Source of the DNA: Harmothoe impar
Taxonomy: Eukaryota > Annelida > Polychaeta > Phyllodocida > Polynoidae
Direction of reading: 5' to 3'
Assembly (NCBI GenBank): GCA_947462335.1
Contig: OX381709.1
Span: 84,382,622-84,446,621 of the forward strand
Length of the DNA: 64,000 nt
In this document: in pieces, positions 10,355-21,584 of the stretch
How the letters are laid out: each line of letters begins with the position of its first letter
Position numbering within the stretch: position 1 is the stretch's first letter
Notes under the pieces: model-generated
Told to the model about the DNA's origin: nothing
Seen by the model: only the letters and a program-made list of their open reading frames with translations
Database searches by the model: none
Translations under genes and position numbers: made by a program

Positions 10355-10410
10355 CCCAGCTAACAGAAAAACGTTATTTTACGTCAGGATAACGTTTTTT
10401 GTTTGCTGGG
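10355..10410 (+). mobile_element. 56-bp minimal CCCAG MITE
   Basis: Only the two ends survive: cccagctaacagaaaaacg and cgttttttgtttgctggg. This is the smallest derivative in the window and has a clean internal deletion. Confidence 0.75.
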
Positions 10411-10904
10411 GTGTTTTTCACACTGACTCCACATAGAGGGAATCTTGTTATTAGCAGAGTGCATAGTTTGGACAACGAAATTCAGGACAGCTTACACTAG
10501 TTTATCTTCCTTATCAAAGGGGTATGCTTCCCGTGAATGTCAGTGTTTTATTTAGGACTCCATAAATCCGTGATTTAACATTAAAAGGGTGTTTTTTTCT
10601 CAATCCAATATCCGTGGAAAAGGGGTATATCTGAAACCACATGACGAGGATGGTGTCAGTATTGCTTTGAGTGCAGGGATGACGCTGGGAGGAGGAGTAG
10701 AGGTTGCCAGGAGATTGGCCTCAGAGCACCGAGGTGCACTATGGGGGATGTAATTGCCTGAGGTACTTGAAGTACATGGGGTCGAGTGTTCATTTTATCG
10801 TGGAACAATGATGACATGACTTATCGTGTAGGTGTGGAAATGTAGGTGGGGGAAATGGGGGAACAGGGTATTGGCACAAAGGACTTGAATTCTGTTTTTA
10901 CTTG
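10411..10904. other. Unassigned non-coding stretch
   Basis: It lies in the spacer of the 7918-11350 inverted repeat. I see no gene or element ends. Confidence 0.35.
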
Positions 10905-11350
10905 TTTTGTTCTTAAAGTGGCATTAGCTCTAGTCTATTGGCTGCTCAGGGGGCGGCCACAACCATCTCATACTTTAAAGTTCACCTGTGAATAATTTGT
11001 AGTGATTACCCCATTGCAGTTTTACTGTTTTAGTGCTTTTACCCTTTAAGGCAACATGGGTCCTCTTGATGCATCAATGCAGCCCCAGCAAGTGCCCTCT
11101 TGATGCTTGAATGCAGCATTGGCAGGTTACTCATCAAGGCTACATTCATGCTTCATGCTGACAAAAGATATAGTTCATTAAAGCGCTATGCTGCCATTAA
11201 AGGGTTAAATCATATTGAGCGGCGTTGGTGAAAAGTCAGTGGGTTGTGTTATGCTGCCTCATTTACTCAGTTGATGATGGTCCGCTCCGGAAAGTTGGAG
11301 AACCTTCAACGGTCGGAGAAGGAGTAAACATAAAACTGGACGTTTAGCCT
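10905..11350 (-). repeat. Right arm of the 3.4-kb imperfect inverted repeat
   Basis: Reverse-complement counterpart of 7918-8425 (gggcggccacaacc, gtagtgattacccc, a foldback element, aaaagtcagtgggtt, tgctgcctcattt, tccgctccgg). It is diverged by base changes and small indels, so it is not a recent duplication. Confidence 0.7.
11040..11206. mobile_element. Foldback (GCAGC) family, shortened copy
   Basis: The ends are accctttaaggcaacatgg and gctgccattaaagggttaaa. One hairpin arm set is deleted. Confidence 0.65.
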
Positions 11351-11816
11351 TTAAGGCAACCTTTTAAGAAAAACATGATGATTATTGATCAAATATTATA
11401 CCTTCACTTCATATACTTTTGTACCTGTTGTCGTAACGGTAACCGGGTATAAGTATTTTTGTAAAAATAGAGGAATAAATTAAAGAACTCTTGTGAGTGC
11501 CATGGTTTTTCCGCAGCCCCTTAGTTTTTTACATATATGATGTAAAAACGTAATTCCTATGCATTCATGAGAGATTTCCCATCAATATCCAGCTGGGACT
11601 CTGTTATTGCATGTTACGTTACATTGAAAAAGAATGAAAATTCATTTTCCTGTCTGGAACCCCCCTGGAGACTATATATAACAGCTACATGGGGGTACTT
11701 AATGTAATGATGCCGTGCGGGTTGAGGTACATAGGGGCCTTGTCTACACGCAGGTAAAACAACACAAACCAGGGCTCATACATTGTATAGCAATGTGGAT
11801 GGTAGCTTATAGTAAC
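11351..11816. other. Unassigned non-coding stretch
   Basis: AT-rich sequence with no coding frame or repeat ends. Confidence 0.35.
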
Positions 11817-12005
11817 ACTTTAACCCTTTATGGACATCGATAAAAAGGTGCAAATTGTCGTCATGATACACCAATAATTTTAGCCTAATGTTTAAAAAAA
11901 CACTAAAAAAGCCTTGAGAGCATGTTGCCAAAGCAACACTATTTCCAATATGGTACACCAATGCAGTGTCAGCGAGTAAGCCGCTGGTACTGCATTGGTA
12001 TGTAA
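11817..12005. repeat. Foldback (GCAGC) family, diverged copy
   Basis: It begins ctttaaccctttatggacat. The hairpin is tgcagtgtcagcgagtaag with its complement ctggtactgcattgg. A 61-codon minus-strand frame crosses it without domain evidence. Confidence 0.5.
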
Positions 12006-12307
12006 GTCAAAGTAAGTCGGCAGTGCTATTTCATCGAACACTTGTGCCACGCACCTTTTTGGCTCAGAATGGCACTTGAAGACATCACTATGACCTTGAC
12101 ATTTTAGTTGGGTTTAGGCAATCCATGGAACCAGAACTGGAGCCATATAATATGAGGTTCTTGTTCACTGGTTCCAAGCTCACAGGAGAGATTGCCCAAT
12201 ATAACCCAGCAAAACCTAGTTCAAGGCTGTTAGCAGAGGGAATGAGAGAACATTCATGTATCATGATGAAAAGAGGCATAAGCAATACAGCACTATGCCA
12301 CTCTTAA

Positions 12308-12454
12308 CCCAGCTAACAGGAAAACGTTATTTTACGTCAAAATAAAGTTCTAAAACTGTATATAACGTTATGCCATAGTGAGGAGCCTTAGAGAAACGTT
12401 ATATAACGTTAAATAACGTTACAAAATGTTGAATAACGTTTTTTGTCTACTGGG
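12308..12454 (+). mobile_element. CCCAG-family MITE copy
   Basis: A end cccagctaacaggaaaacg, B end tgtctactggg. Both flanks read AA. Confidence 0.85.
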
Positions 12455-12708
12455 AACCCTTTAAAGCTTGACCGTCATGGTTGACGTGAGGCCAAAAGCA
12501 CTTTTGGATTTAGTTCAGTTTTCATTCACAAGAGGACTCTTAAGGGTTGGGAACTCAGCTCTTACAGGCACGAGATGGTGAATATGTTGTAGCTAGACAA
12601 TGTTCATGGTCCCCTGTCCAAACACTGCTGCCCTCTGGTGGAACTGTTATTTTAGTCTATTTATAAAAAATGCTGAACTTATTCCCTGACGGCCCAGCTT
12701 TAAGGATG

Positions 12709-12944
12709 GCATGATGCCTTAATACATTATGCCCTTGGTCATCATGATACATGCATGCAGCCCTGGCTAGTTACTCCCCAGGGATGCATTCAAGCATCAT
12801 GCTGACTCTACGGGGCTGAGACACTCCTGAAGGGTTGGCATGATGCAGCAATACATCACCGGCGAGTTACTCAGCGGGGCTGGATTGGTGCATCATATAC
12901 TGAGAAATGTCATCTTTTAGCAACATCCGTCCTTAAAGGGTTAA
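12709..12944. mobile_element. Foldback (GCAGC) family, near full-length copy
   Basis: The ends are gctttaaggatggcatg and catccgtccttaaagggtt. Two hairpins are intact. Confidence 0.7.
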
Positions 12945-14208
12945 CGACACTGGTTCATGCTCCTGGCAGAGATTGCATAAACCCAGCAAAATCCTAGTTC
13001 AAGGTCATAGTGGCTGTTATAAGAGGCCTCTGGATCTGGGGACAAGAAGTCATACGCATTATAGCGATGACTCTGGTTTCTCTGTATGTGCGGCCATGTT
13101 AGTTCTGACCTCGCAATCTATCGTGAGACTTAGGCAGTGACCAGACACTCACACACCATAGCTTCGGGGGAACAGGCTACAATACGAGAGCAGAACCAAG
13201 GTCTCACAAGATTGCTGATGTCAGGGTAAACACTGTGGCTGCGGGAACAAGTCCGATCCCGGTAGAGGCTTATAGCACTATGCCGTCTTTAAAGGGTTTT
13301 GAGGCATTGAGCATTGAGCAGGGCTAATTTACAATCCTACCACAGCAGTATTCAGCTCAGGCGTGGCTATTTTCATGTTCATGTTTTAATTATAGCCTCT
13401 CCATACCCCATCGTTAGTCCAACCCTGGCCCGCTTAATAGCGCCTTTCTGCGCGTCCTGAAAAGGAGTCTATTTGATCATAATTAATATTCCGGCCACAC
13501 TCGTGGCTGGCCGGATGCATTGATGGGGCAGGAAGGGTGCGCGGGGCAGAGTCGCGCCATTCATGTTACAGGTTCACGTTGCTGTTATGTAGGGCCTGGT
13601 TACTGCCAACACCATCTTGTGGGCTGGTTACCCAGTCTTTGTGAAAACTTTTCCATCCCACAGGAAATTCGGTCCTGCAAATTTTTGAGGGACCAAATGG
13701 CCACAGACAGACAATTTATGCATTTTAAGTATAATGTAGTATTGTCCATTAAAAGTAGATTCTATTTGTAATCATTTATGGCCAAATCAGGATAAATACG
13801 TAGTTTTATACAGTCTATTGACAAATCTATTACAGCTTTAGAAACCAAACTAAATTCTTATAGTTCAGAAAAGCTGAACATGTGACTGGACATTCGGTCC
13901 TGCTACACTGGTCAATTTGCTGGACCTGTGGCATTTTAGGTGGACATTGACCCTAACCCTGTCCTGCATGGTTTCGCAAAGACTGGTACCCTTCAACGAC
14001 TTGGGGGTGGGGTGCTCTAAATTGGGGTTTCCCCTGTCGCAGGTCTATTTAAAGAGAAAGACATGCCCTGTCGCTCAATTATTTTCCTCATGTCAATAAG
14101 CTTCGATGAAGGTACACTTTAGCACCAAGAAAATTGGTCAAAAAATGCACCTGCAGGGACCCTTCATAGACATGAAAAAGGGGGCTTTCCTTTCAGGTGC
14201 ACGCACAT
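12945..14208. other. Unassigned non-coding stretch
   Basis: About 1.26 kb without recognisable element ends. An 83-codon frame (13520-13771) has no known domain. I see nothing specific. Confidence 0.35.
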
Positions 14209-14335
14209 CCCAGCTAGCAGAAATACATTATTTAATGTCAAAATAACGTTTTTAGCGTTATATAACGTCTTGCCATAATGAGGAGCCATAAAGAAACGTT
14301 ATATAACGTTGTATAACGTTTTTCGTTTACTAGGG
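14209..14335 (+). mobile_element. CCCAG-family MITE copy
   Basis: A end cccagctagcagaaatac, B end tcgtttactaggg. It belongs to the gccataatgaggagccat subfamily. Confidence 0.8.
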
Positions 14336-15225
14336 TGCTACCCTTATCTCTCCATTATGTATAAAGCCCTAAAAATGTACCATTTCGGCCAGAAATGGTG
14401 TAAAAAAGCTTTCCTTGTATAGGGTCCTGCAGGGCTCTTTCGTAGGCATAAAAAAGGGGCTTTCCCTGCAGTTCGTGTACCTATGCGGTTCCAAAAGCTG
14501 GTTAAGTGGCCCACCTGGGGTTAGCTAGCTACAGGACCCTGGACTTTAGGAGTGAGGAGGGAGGGAGCAGAGAGGGAGACGGGACTAGGAGGAGGGAGGA
14601 GGGGAGGTTGAATGGGATCAATTTGTGACATGAATTGGGGAAACCACCTGTACACGGCAACACCATGGTCAGTACCTACCTGACTCCCACAACGTGTGTG
14701 TGGGTGTGGGGAGGGGGCGGGACCAATGCCCCTAGCAGGTCCTTACACTATATCCTTACCCCTTGGTATCCTCTACTACATGCATTGAAGCAGCGTTACT
14801 CTCACCCCTAACATCATGCCACTCGTGATCTAGAACAGTACTAGAAATACTGCATGCTGAGCCTTTTTTTTTACAATACCAGCAAATCAGGGCGGACAAT
14901 AGAAAATTGTTTGGCAATCTTCATTCAATGGTCAACGAGTCAACCGGTCAAGGCTGCTGTCCGCTAGTTGTTGCCGCAGATCTTCCGAGACCTACCCTCA
15001 TTAAAGTAGAATGCGGCATTAAAGATTCAACTCTTTGAGAGGGGTCAAAAATGTTCGCTCTTCCAGGCAAGCTAGCCTATAGTAACACGCTAAAAAGAGA
15101 TGACATTTTTTGGCCCTGCCCTCTAATTCACCAACCCATCCCCCTGCTATCCGTAAAGGGATGAAGCCACTGCTCTCTGGGAATTTCTTTTCTTCATGAT
15201 CCAGACACCGAAGGCGCTGGTTACA
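14336..15225. other. Unassigned stretch with purine-rich tract
   Basis: A purine-rich GGA/GGGA tract lies around 14550-14610. There is no gene or element otherwise. Confidence 0.35.
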
Positions 15226-15275
15226 CCTATAAAACGGTATTTTGAGGTAATTAACGATTTTATTTGTTAGTTGGT
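15226..15275 (-). mobile_element. CCCAG-family MITE, A-end fragment
   Basis: Only ttgaggtaattaacg and tttgttagttgg remain. Confidence 0.45.
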
Positions 15276-15394
15276 CAAGGGCATGATGCATAAATGTATA
15301 ATACAATCCTTAAAGGGTTAAGGACACTGCGAAATGGCAGCGGGTCTGTAGCGCGGGCTGGGGTGTGCTCTGTTCAGTGGGCACAAATTTCAGT

Positions 15395-15480
15395 TCAACA
15401 TTGAATCAATGGTGAAACAACATTGAATCAATATTGACAACCATTTATCAATGTTGATTCAATATTCCGTGCTCACTGGG
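15395..15480. repeat. Small inverted repeat of TTGAATCAATGTTG type
   Basis: Alternating caacattgaatcaat and atcaatgttgattcaat form a palindrome. A related block is at 52911-52980 (caatgttgatttaacgttgg). This is probably a miniature element whose ends are degraded. Confidence 0.5.
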
Positions 15481-15539
15481 GGGGGGGGGGGATGGACGCA
15501 GGGAGACGTGCAGGGAAGGTGGGATTGTATCAACCAGGG

Positions 15540-15800
15540 TCAGCATGATGCTAGAATGCAGTACTGGCGAGTTACTCACCAGAGCTGCATTGATGCATCA
15601 TGATGACCAAGGGCATGATGCATTAACCCAATTTACAGAAGAATGCGTCAAAATAATGTTTTCAAGGTTATATATCGTTTTGCCATAGTAAGGACCCTCA
15701 GAACAACCTTATATAACGTTATGCAATGTTATAAAATCTTGTATAGCATTCTAAATTTACTGAGAAGCTTATATGTCATCCTAAAAGGGTTAAACCCACT
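15540..15800. mobile_element. Foldback copy interrupted by a CCCAG MITE
   Basis: The foldback arm atgctagaatgcagtactgg with its complement is followed by a CCCAG MITE. The foldback end atcctaaaagggttaaa resumes after the MITE. Confidence 0.55.
15627..15764 (+). mobile_element. CCCAG-family MITE copy, degenerate
   Basis: Left end cccaatttacagaag, right end aaatttactgag. The ATATAACGTTATGC core is recognisable. Confidence 0.6.
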
Positions 15801-15993
15801 GGGGTAGGCCAGCGGGTCTGTAGCGGTGTGCCCTGGGTGGGAATGGTGTCCAGGAGACGTGCAGGGACGGCAGGATTAGGGGCCGGCCTGATGTGATTGA
15901 TGGATGTAGCCGTACCCCCATCTACGTAGTGAGGTAGTAGTAGTAGTGGACCCTGACACGGGGGCAATGTTAACCTACTAACCCTACAAGCAT

Positions 15994-16066
15994 CCCAGTG
16001 AGAAAAATGTTTTAGAAAATGTTATGATGTTATAATTTAACGTTATATAACGTTTCTCTGGGCTAA
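15994..16066 (-). mobile_element. CCCAG-family MITE, truncated
   Basis: The B end cccagtgagaaaaatg and the acgttatataacgtttctct core are present. The A half is lost. Confidence 0.6.
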
Positions 16067-16094
16067 GCAGATGTGGAGCGATTTTCATGGGTTT

Positions 16095-16221
16095 CCCAGC
16101 TAACAAAAATGCGTTACTTTACGTCAAAATAACGTTTTTAACGTTATACAACGTCTTATTGTGCCAAAATGTTATATAACGTTAACAAGATGTGAAATAA
16201 CGTGTTTTTTTGTTAGCTGGG
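16095..16221. mobile_element. CCCAG-family MITE with two A ends
   Basis: Left cccagctaacaaaaatgcg and right tttttgttagctggg are both A-type ends, unlike the usual A/B arrangement. This suggests a rearranged or gene-converted copy. Confidence 0.65.
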
Positions 16222-16750
16222 ATTGCATTTCAGTGGGTAACTTCAGAGTATAATCCCGGATGACTGTGTTTTGAAGTTTTTTCGATGTATTTAAAAGAGT
16301 TGGCAATAGCAACCAAAACCAAGATGTAGAGAAGCATCCTCAGATAAGACACATATCGTATTGTCCAGTTTAAGCACCTGGCTAAGTTTGCCTAAATAGA
16401 AACAGCATTTATTATGAGATATATATGAGCTACTTGCCGCTGCTGCATTCATGCATCATATGCCATAGGTTGAATCAGAGATATAAGAGTTATGAGTTAG
16501 ATGAAAAACGCTGTCTTCTGAAACGGTCCAGTACCTATCTGGAGGGGTGGGGCAGGGGGTGTAGAGGTTGGGGTGGGGAGTGGGGGGTGTAAGGGCACAT
16601 CAGAAGGTCTCAATGCAGTGTTTGTGTAGATATTCAGGCTGACTGGGCACCCATCCTACCTCGTCCACCCCTGGCCCCTGCTCCCACCTCTCACACACAA
16701 ACACACCCCACCTCTCACACCTCACCCATACATCATACAAACCAGGCAAG
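16222..16750. other. Unassigned non-coding stretch
   Basis: Contains G-rich (16545-16600) and CACACC-rich (16685-16725) simple sequence. A foldback fragment lies near 16430-16455. No gene is seen. Confidence 0.35.
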
Positions 16751-16751
16751 G

Positions 16752-17090
16752 TAACCCTCTAAGGATGGCATGTCGCTAAAAGAGGACATTTGCCAACATG
16801 ATGAACCAATCCCAGCTAACAAAAAAAACGTAATTTTACGTTAAAATAACGTTTGAAAACTTAAATAACGTTATGCCATGGTAAGGAGCCTTAGAGAAAC
16901 GTTATATAACAAATAAAATGTTGTATATGTTTTTTTTCTGGGATGCAGCCCTAGTCAGTAACTCATTGGTACACCAATGAAGCACCATGCTGGGCTTTCA
17001 CTTGTGTTTAAATCCCATAGGGCTGGCATGACGCTTTAATGCAGCACTGGCGAGTTACTCACCAGCACTGCATAAATAAATCGACTTAAA
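16752..17090. mobile_element. Foldback copy interrupted by a CCCAG MITE
   Basis: The left end aaccctctaaggatggc and gtcgctaaaagaggacatt precede the MITE. The hairpin ctttaatgcagcactggcg with its complement follows it. The LINE 3' end abuts its right side. Confidence 0.6.
16811..16942 (+). mobile_element. CCCAG-family MITE copy, internally shortened
   Basis: A end cccagctaacaaaaaaaacg, B end tttttttctggg. The aaggagccttagagaaacg centre is kept. Confidence 0.75.
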
Positions 17091-17099
17091 GCGTTCATT

Positions 17100-17840
17100 T
17101 ATTTTTTTTCGTTTCAGTGAGCTCTAAGCAAGACTCTTTTATTACAAAGTATTACAGAGCAAGTCGTGTGATGTTTTCATTTGTAACTGAACCAAAAAGT
17201 AGGTGTTCTTCAATAATATTGACAAGAGAATGACTAAATTAGTACAACAAATAAATTGTACTATCAACTAGAGTGGCTAACAAGTAGCAGTGTCCGTGTA
17301 ATGTTTATCTTATGGCAGTTCATAGTGCTTGTCCATGGGTGATTCGAATCACTAGGTTCTATGTGATGATAGAAATATATGTGTGTCACTTACAAGTGAT
17401 TGATAATTAGCCTTATTACATTTCGACAGATACTATGTCATTTGTGACCTTCTCAGCAACATGTGCATTTATATGTCCAATTCAACAGTGATATTTAGCA
17501 CAATTAGTGCATTATAAGTACATGCAACAAAACAAGAAAAACAAACAGTTGATGTAGGTGGTTGTGGTTGTGGTTGTGTGGCTTGGTCTACCCGGTCCCC
17601 CTCCAAATTACACTAATCTGACTAACTCTAAGGGGCTGTGAATAGTAAGGGGTTTCACAAGGGCAGTAACTGGCTCTATCATGATGAGTGGCGGATACCA
17701 GCAGTAATTCAAAGAATAGGCATGTAAATAAATATGTAAATAAATAAATAAATAAGTAAATAAATAAATAACATGAATGAATAAATAGCATAAATAGCAT
17801 GAATGCTGCCCTACACAGGTTACATGTCCCCTGGTGGGTC
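17100..17840 (-). other. LINE 3' untranslated region
   Basis: It follows the ORF2 stop. It contains a (TAAA/TTTA) simple repeat at about 17713-17772, a GTGGTT run at 17556-17580 and an AATAAA signal on the minus strand (17138-17143). It terminates in an A-rich stretch (complement of the T run at 17101-17109). Confidence 0.6.
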
Positions 17841-19110
17841 TCATTCATCTTCAGATTCCGATGACAACGCTGCGTCATCAGAATCTTCCGACTCTGAGTC
17901 CCGCTGGTCACTATTGCATCTACTCTTGAAGATGTCAATAGTGTCAGCTAATTGCACTCTTGCCTTGAGGCGACTCCATAGCTTGACCCCCCTATAAAGT
18001 GGACTTTTTTTGAATTTCTCTAACCTAGGGCGTCTTAAGACAAACTTGACCTTGTGGTCTGACCTGGTTCTTGGGTTGGCAATTGGTCTCAGATTTAGAC
18101 GTTTGGACCTCTTATACATGATTTGTAGTAGCTGCTCTTCCCTTCTCTCACTGAGTAGCTTAACACCACTGTCGGAGTGAAGCTGAGCAGTGGCAATCCT
18201 GTCATAGTTACCCTTGCATATTTTTAATCCCCTATTCTGTAACCTTTGTAGCTTTGCCACCAGTGCCACCTGGGTGCCCTCAGTTACAAAACTACAGTAG
18301 TCGAAGTAGGGAACCACAGTTTGCTTGTATATCTGCAAAGCTGTGTATTTGTCAACCAGGTATCTTATTCTACCCAGATTGATGAGTCTGAAACTGACTG
18401 TTCTTATGGTGTTATTTACTTGTTTAGCCATTGTTAGCTTACTGTCAATTTCGACCCCCAGGTATTGATAGCTGCTTGGGTTTTCTAGGACAGTGCCATT
18501 TACTGTGACTTGACATTTGTTTAGTGTGTCTATTTGAGCCTTGTCTCCATGCCAGACCACCTTGGTCTTTTTTGCGTTGATAGTTAGACCATTTTTGCTG
18601 CACCATTTTACTATACTATTAACATCCTCCTGGAGTCGCCTGTGTGCTTCTTTTGGAGTTTTATGACTAGATACCAGGGCTATGTCGTCAGCATAGAGCT
18701 GAATTCTACAGTGTTTTATGCAGTTACTGATATCATTAATGAACATGATAAAGAGGAGGGGTCCCAGGATGGACCCCTGTGGGACCCCGAATTTGACTAA
18801 TTTGGCTTCTGACCTGCAGTTATTTAACATTGTAGATTGACTTCTGCCACTTAGGTATGCTCCCAGCCATTTGGCAAAACCATATCCCATCCCATAATTA
18901 TGAATTTTATTTACTAGTAAGGCCTGATGGATGGAATCGAAGGCTTTACTGAAGTCTATATAACACACCCCTAGGGCCTCCCCCTCATCTCTTGTTGTGT
19001 ATAAGTCTGTGGCCAAATCAAATACCGCCTCGGTTGTGCCAGTGCCCTTCCTGAAGCCATATTGTTTTTCTGTTGATAATTTGTTGTCATCTAGTATTTT
19101 GGTTACATAA
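17841..19110 (-). pseudogene. LINE ORF2, C-terminal part: reverse transcriptase
   Basis: This is the 3' part of the LINE polymerase gene. RT blocks visible in order are a YGFRKG..T motif, DFSKAFDSI (first catalytic Asp), GVPQGSILGPLLF, and LYADDIAL (the YADD catalytic pair, complement of 18684-18695). About 200 residues of thumb/C-terminal region follow, ending in an acidic Ser/Glu/Asp tail. The GPLLF and YADD types match Jockey/CR1-like LINEs. The apparent N-terminal residues before YVTKIL come from the MITE, not the LINE. The fragment is continuous with 28073-29415 once the insertion at 19111-28072 is removed. The enzyme would have synthesised cDNA by target-primed reverse transcription. 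Confidence 0.85.
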
Positions 19111-19196
19111 CCCAGTAAACAAAAAACGTTATACAACACTTTATAACGTTATATAACGTTAAATAACGTTTCTCTAAGGCTCCTTACTATGGCATA

Positions 19197-19648
19197 AGTA
19201 GTATTGTATGTATCGGAACGGGACTATAGTTAAGTACTGTTTATTACTCAATCGACCTGCAGCCAATCAGAGGCCTCCATTTGGTCACGTGACCGGAAGT
19301 GACCTACTTAGGGGATTAGTGGTGCATTCTGGGTAACCCTGCAGCCAATCAGAGGCCTCCATTTGGTCACGTGACCGGAAGTGACCTACTTAGGGGATTA
19401 GTGGTGCATTCTGGGTAACCTACTGACCTACTTAGAAGCTCTCAGCCAATCAGAGGCCGGCATTCTGGTAACCATGGTAACGTGACTTACTTACGTCACG
19501 TGACCTACTTAGGCTCAGCCAATCAGAAGCCGGCATTCTGGTAACTAGGGTAACGTGACCTACTTAGGGTTTGTTTGTAAACAACACCACGTGGCTCTCT
19601 TGTTTGTAAACAACACCACGTGACACGTGACTGTTTGTAAACAAACAA
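19197..19648 (+). repeat. Left Polinton-type terminal inverted repeat
   Basis: The repeat contains four cagccaatcaga CCAAT boxes, six CACGTG E-boxes, a gtaaccatggtaac RFX-like X-box, and three tgtttgtaaaca forkhead-type palindromes. An 82-bp unit (19257-19338) is repeated in tandem at 19339-19420. It is homologous to 60329-60721 and diverges from it just after tgtttgtaaacaaacaa. Confidence 0.85.
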
Positions 19649-21584
19649 TTCGACTTAGTCTGACATTTTCAGCTGTCGCATGCTGACCTGCTGCTATCAT
19701 AAGAGAAACAAAAGCCCTAATCACGCTTTTCAGCTGGATCCTTCCACCCACCAGACATGGATCCAGATGGGAGGGTGGTTTAAAATTAATCCGTGTACCG
19801 ACTGTCATACAATAGTGTAATTAGTTGAACACGTGTTACCTGTATAAAGGATTAGCAGGTCATGGGCTTAGAGTGTGTATAGAAAAACAACTACAGGTAG
19901 CGTGAACAAAGCGACCCCCTCCCTTTCTGTCACTCTGTCTGTGACTAGAGGGCGCGCGTGTGGTAAGCGGCTTAAATCTAAAGAAAAAAAATCACCCTCT
20001 CCTGTAGTCAGCAGTCAGCTGGCCGGCGGCTGGAAAATGCGATTAGAGGGATGATGAGCGCGGTTTTTTATATTCAATATATTAGAAGTGTGCTTTTTTG
20101 CTTATATAGTTCATTATGCGTTTAAAATGTTCGCGAGTATCGTAGAAATGTACAAAAATCCTATTGTGGCGCCATCTGACGAAAAGAGCGGAGAACTATA
20201 CTAGGGTATGGCGAGCTAGACTAGAGCATGTAATCACCAGGCGGCAGAGTGGTCAAAAGACAATCTCATAGTAGTAGGTCTACTTGGATCTTGAGTAGCC
20301 ACCCTTGTGGTTGCAATTACCTAGACTAGTTGACCCTGCCAGCCTGGTCAAGTGAAATTAGTAAGGAGACCGCACATTAACGCGCTCCACAGTCTTTAGA
20401 CAGTTAAGACTATAGTACCGTAGATTCTACTGTGTACTCACACTAACTATTTACAGTGCTACATATTCATACCCGTGTTCTAAGTGTTTTTTTAGAAAAA
20501 AGCGATCTACTCACCCATTTTTTTTTAGACAAACTCCTATTAGCAGGTAACCCCTGTATAAACCATACTGCAAAGATCTGCTACTTCGAGCGTCTGCCTC
20601 GTGACTGATAGTGTACAACAAGACGAAGTGGGCAGAGGTGAAGTACTGTTCCAAGAAAAATTGAGGCTCTTTATATAGCTGAGAGAGCGGCTAATCCGGA
20701 TGTTCTAAGCTTGTTTTCACCTAGAGCCCCACCCTCTTCCAGAGAGGAATCAAATTGCTTTTCACCTGGACCCTTCCACCCCTCATCCATCAGCATGAAA
20801 AGAGGGATAACAAGTGTAACGTGCGCTACATGTATATGGGATTATAGCTGGTGAAGAGATAAAGCCAGGTCAACTGTGTATACAAAGACTACAGGAGGTG
20901 ATTAACGACAGGTGTGACGCGCCAGCCCGTGGACGGATTATCTTCTAAGCTGACGCTTATTCAACTAGCCAGCTGCCGTCCGCTCCACTCACCACGGCAA
21001 GAGGAGGTGCTTTTGTTTTACACTTAAGTCGCTTACCACATGTACTCGTCTCTACCTCACAGACAGACACCCTCTCGCTTGCTTCACGACCCCTGTAGCT
21101 TTTTTTGTATACACACTCTAATCTCATAACCCCCTGATCCGTTATACAGGTAACGGGTATTCTCTTTTAAATAGCTGCCAGTCAGCCTGCGGCAGCTGAA
21201 AACGACGGTAAGTAGCTTAGCTCTAGAAGCAAGAAGGCGTATATAAGGAGGCTCACACGTGTATAGGCGCCTTATAAGTCGGCAGGGGGTAAATACTAGT
21301 GAAAAAGGAAGGCAGGTGTGCAGGTAGCTTTCTAACAGACACGTGTGTGCACTAAGCTGCTTAAGTCTAAACCCACCTGCAGTAGTCAGGTAGCATGTGA
21401 AAACTTACTTAACAGATCTCTTAATTGAGTAGAGACTCTGTACTGAGAGAGTCTTTTCAGCCGTTTAAGAGGATTATCTAGGACAGGGTACATAAGGAGT
21501 GAAACGACGCTCTCACCCATCACACTTTCTCGACCCGCCCTTCATCATCGTAGCATCGTCCACTCTACGCTCGCTCAGAATGTT
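19649..21584. other. Left-arm non-coding region with internal inverted subrepeats
   Basis: Blocks of about 200 bp recur in diverged and inverted form: 19735-20040, 20760-20960 and the complement of about 20985-21190. Shared phrases are ttagagtgtgtata, gtggtaagcg.cttaa, and an ending in cagctg. An 82-codon frame (19560-19808, minus strand) spans TIR and subrepeat and is not supported as a gene. Confidence 0.55.
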
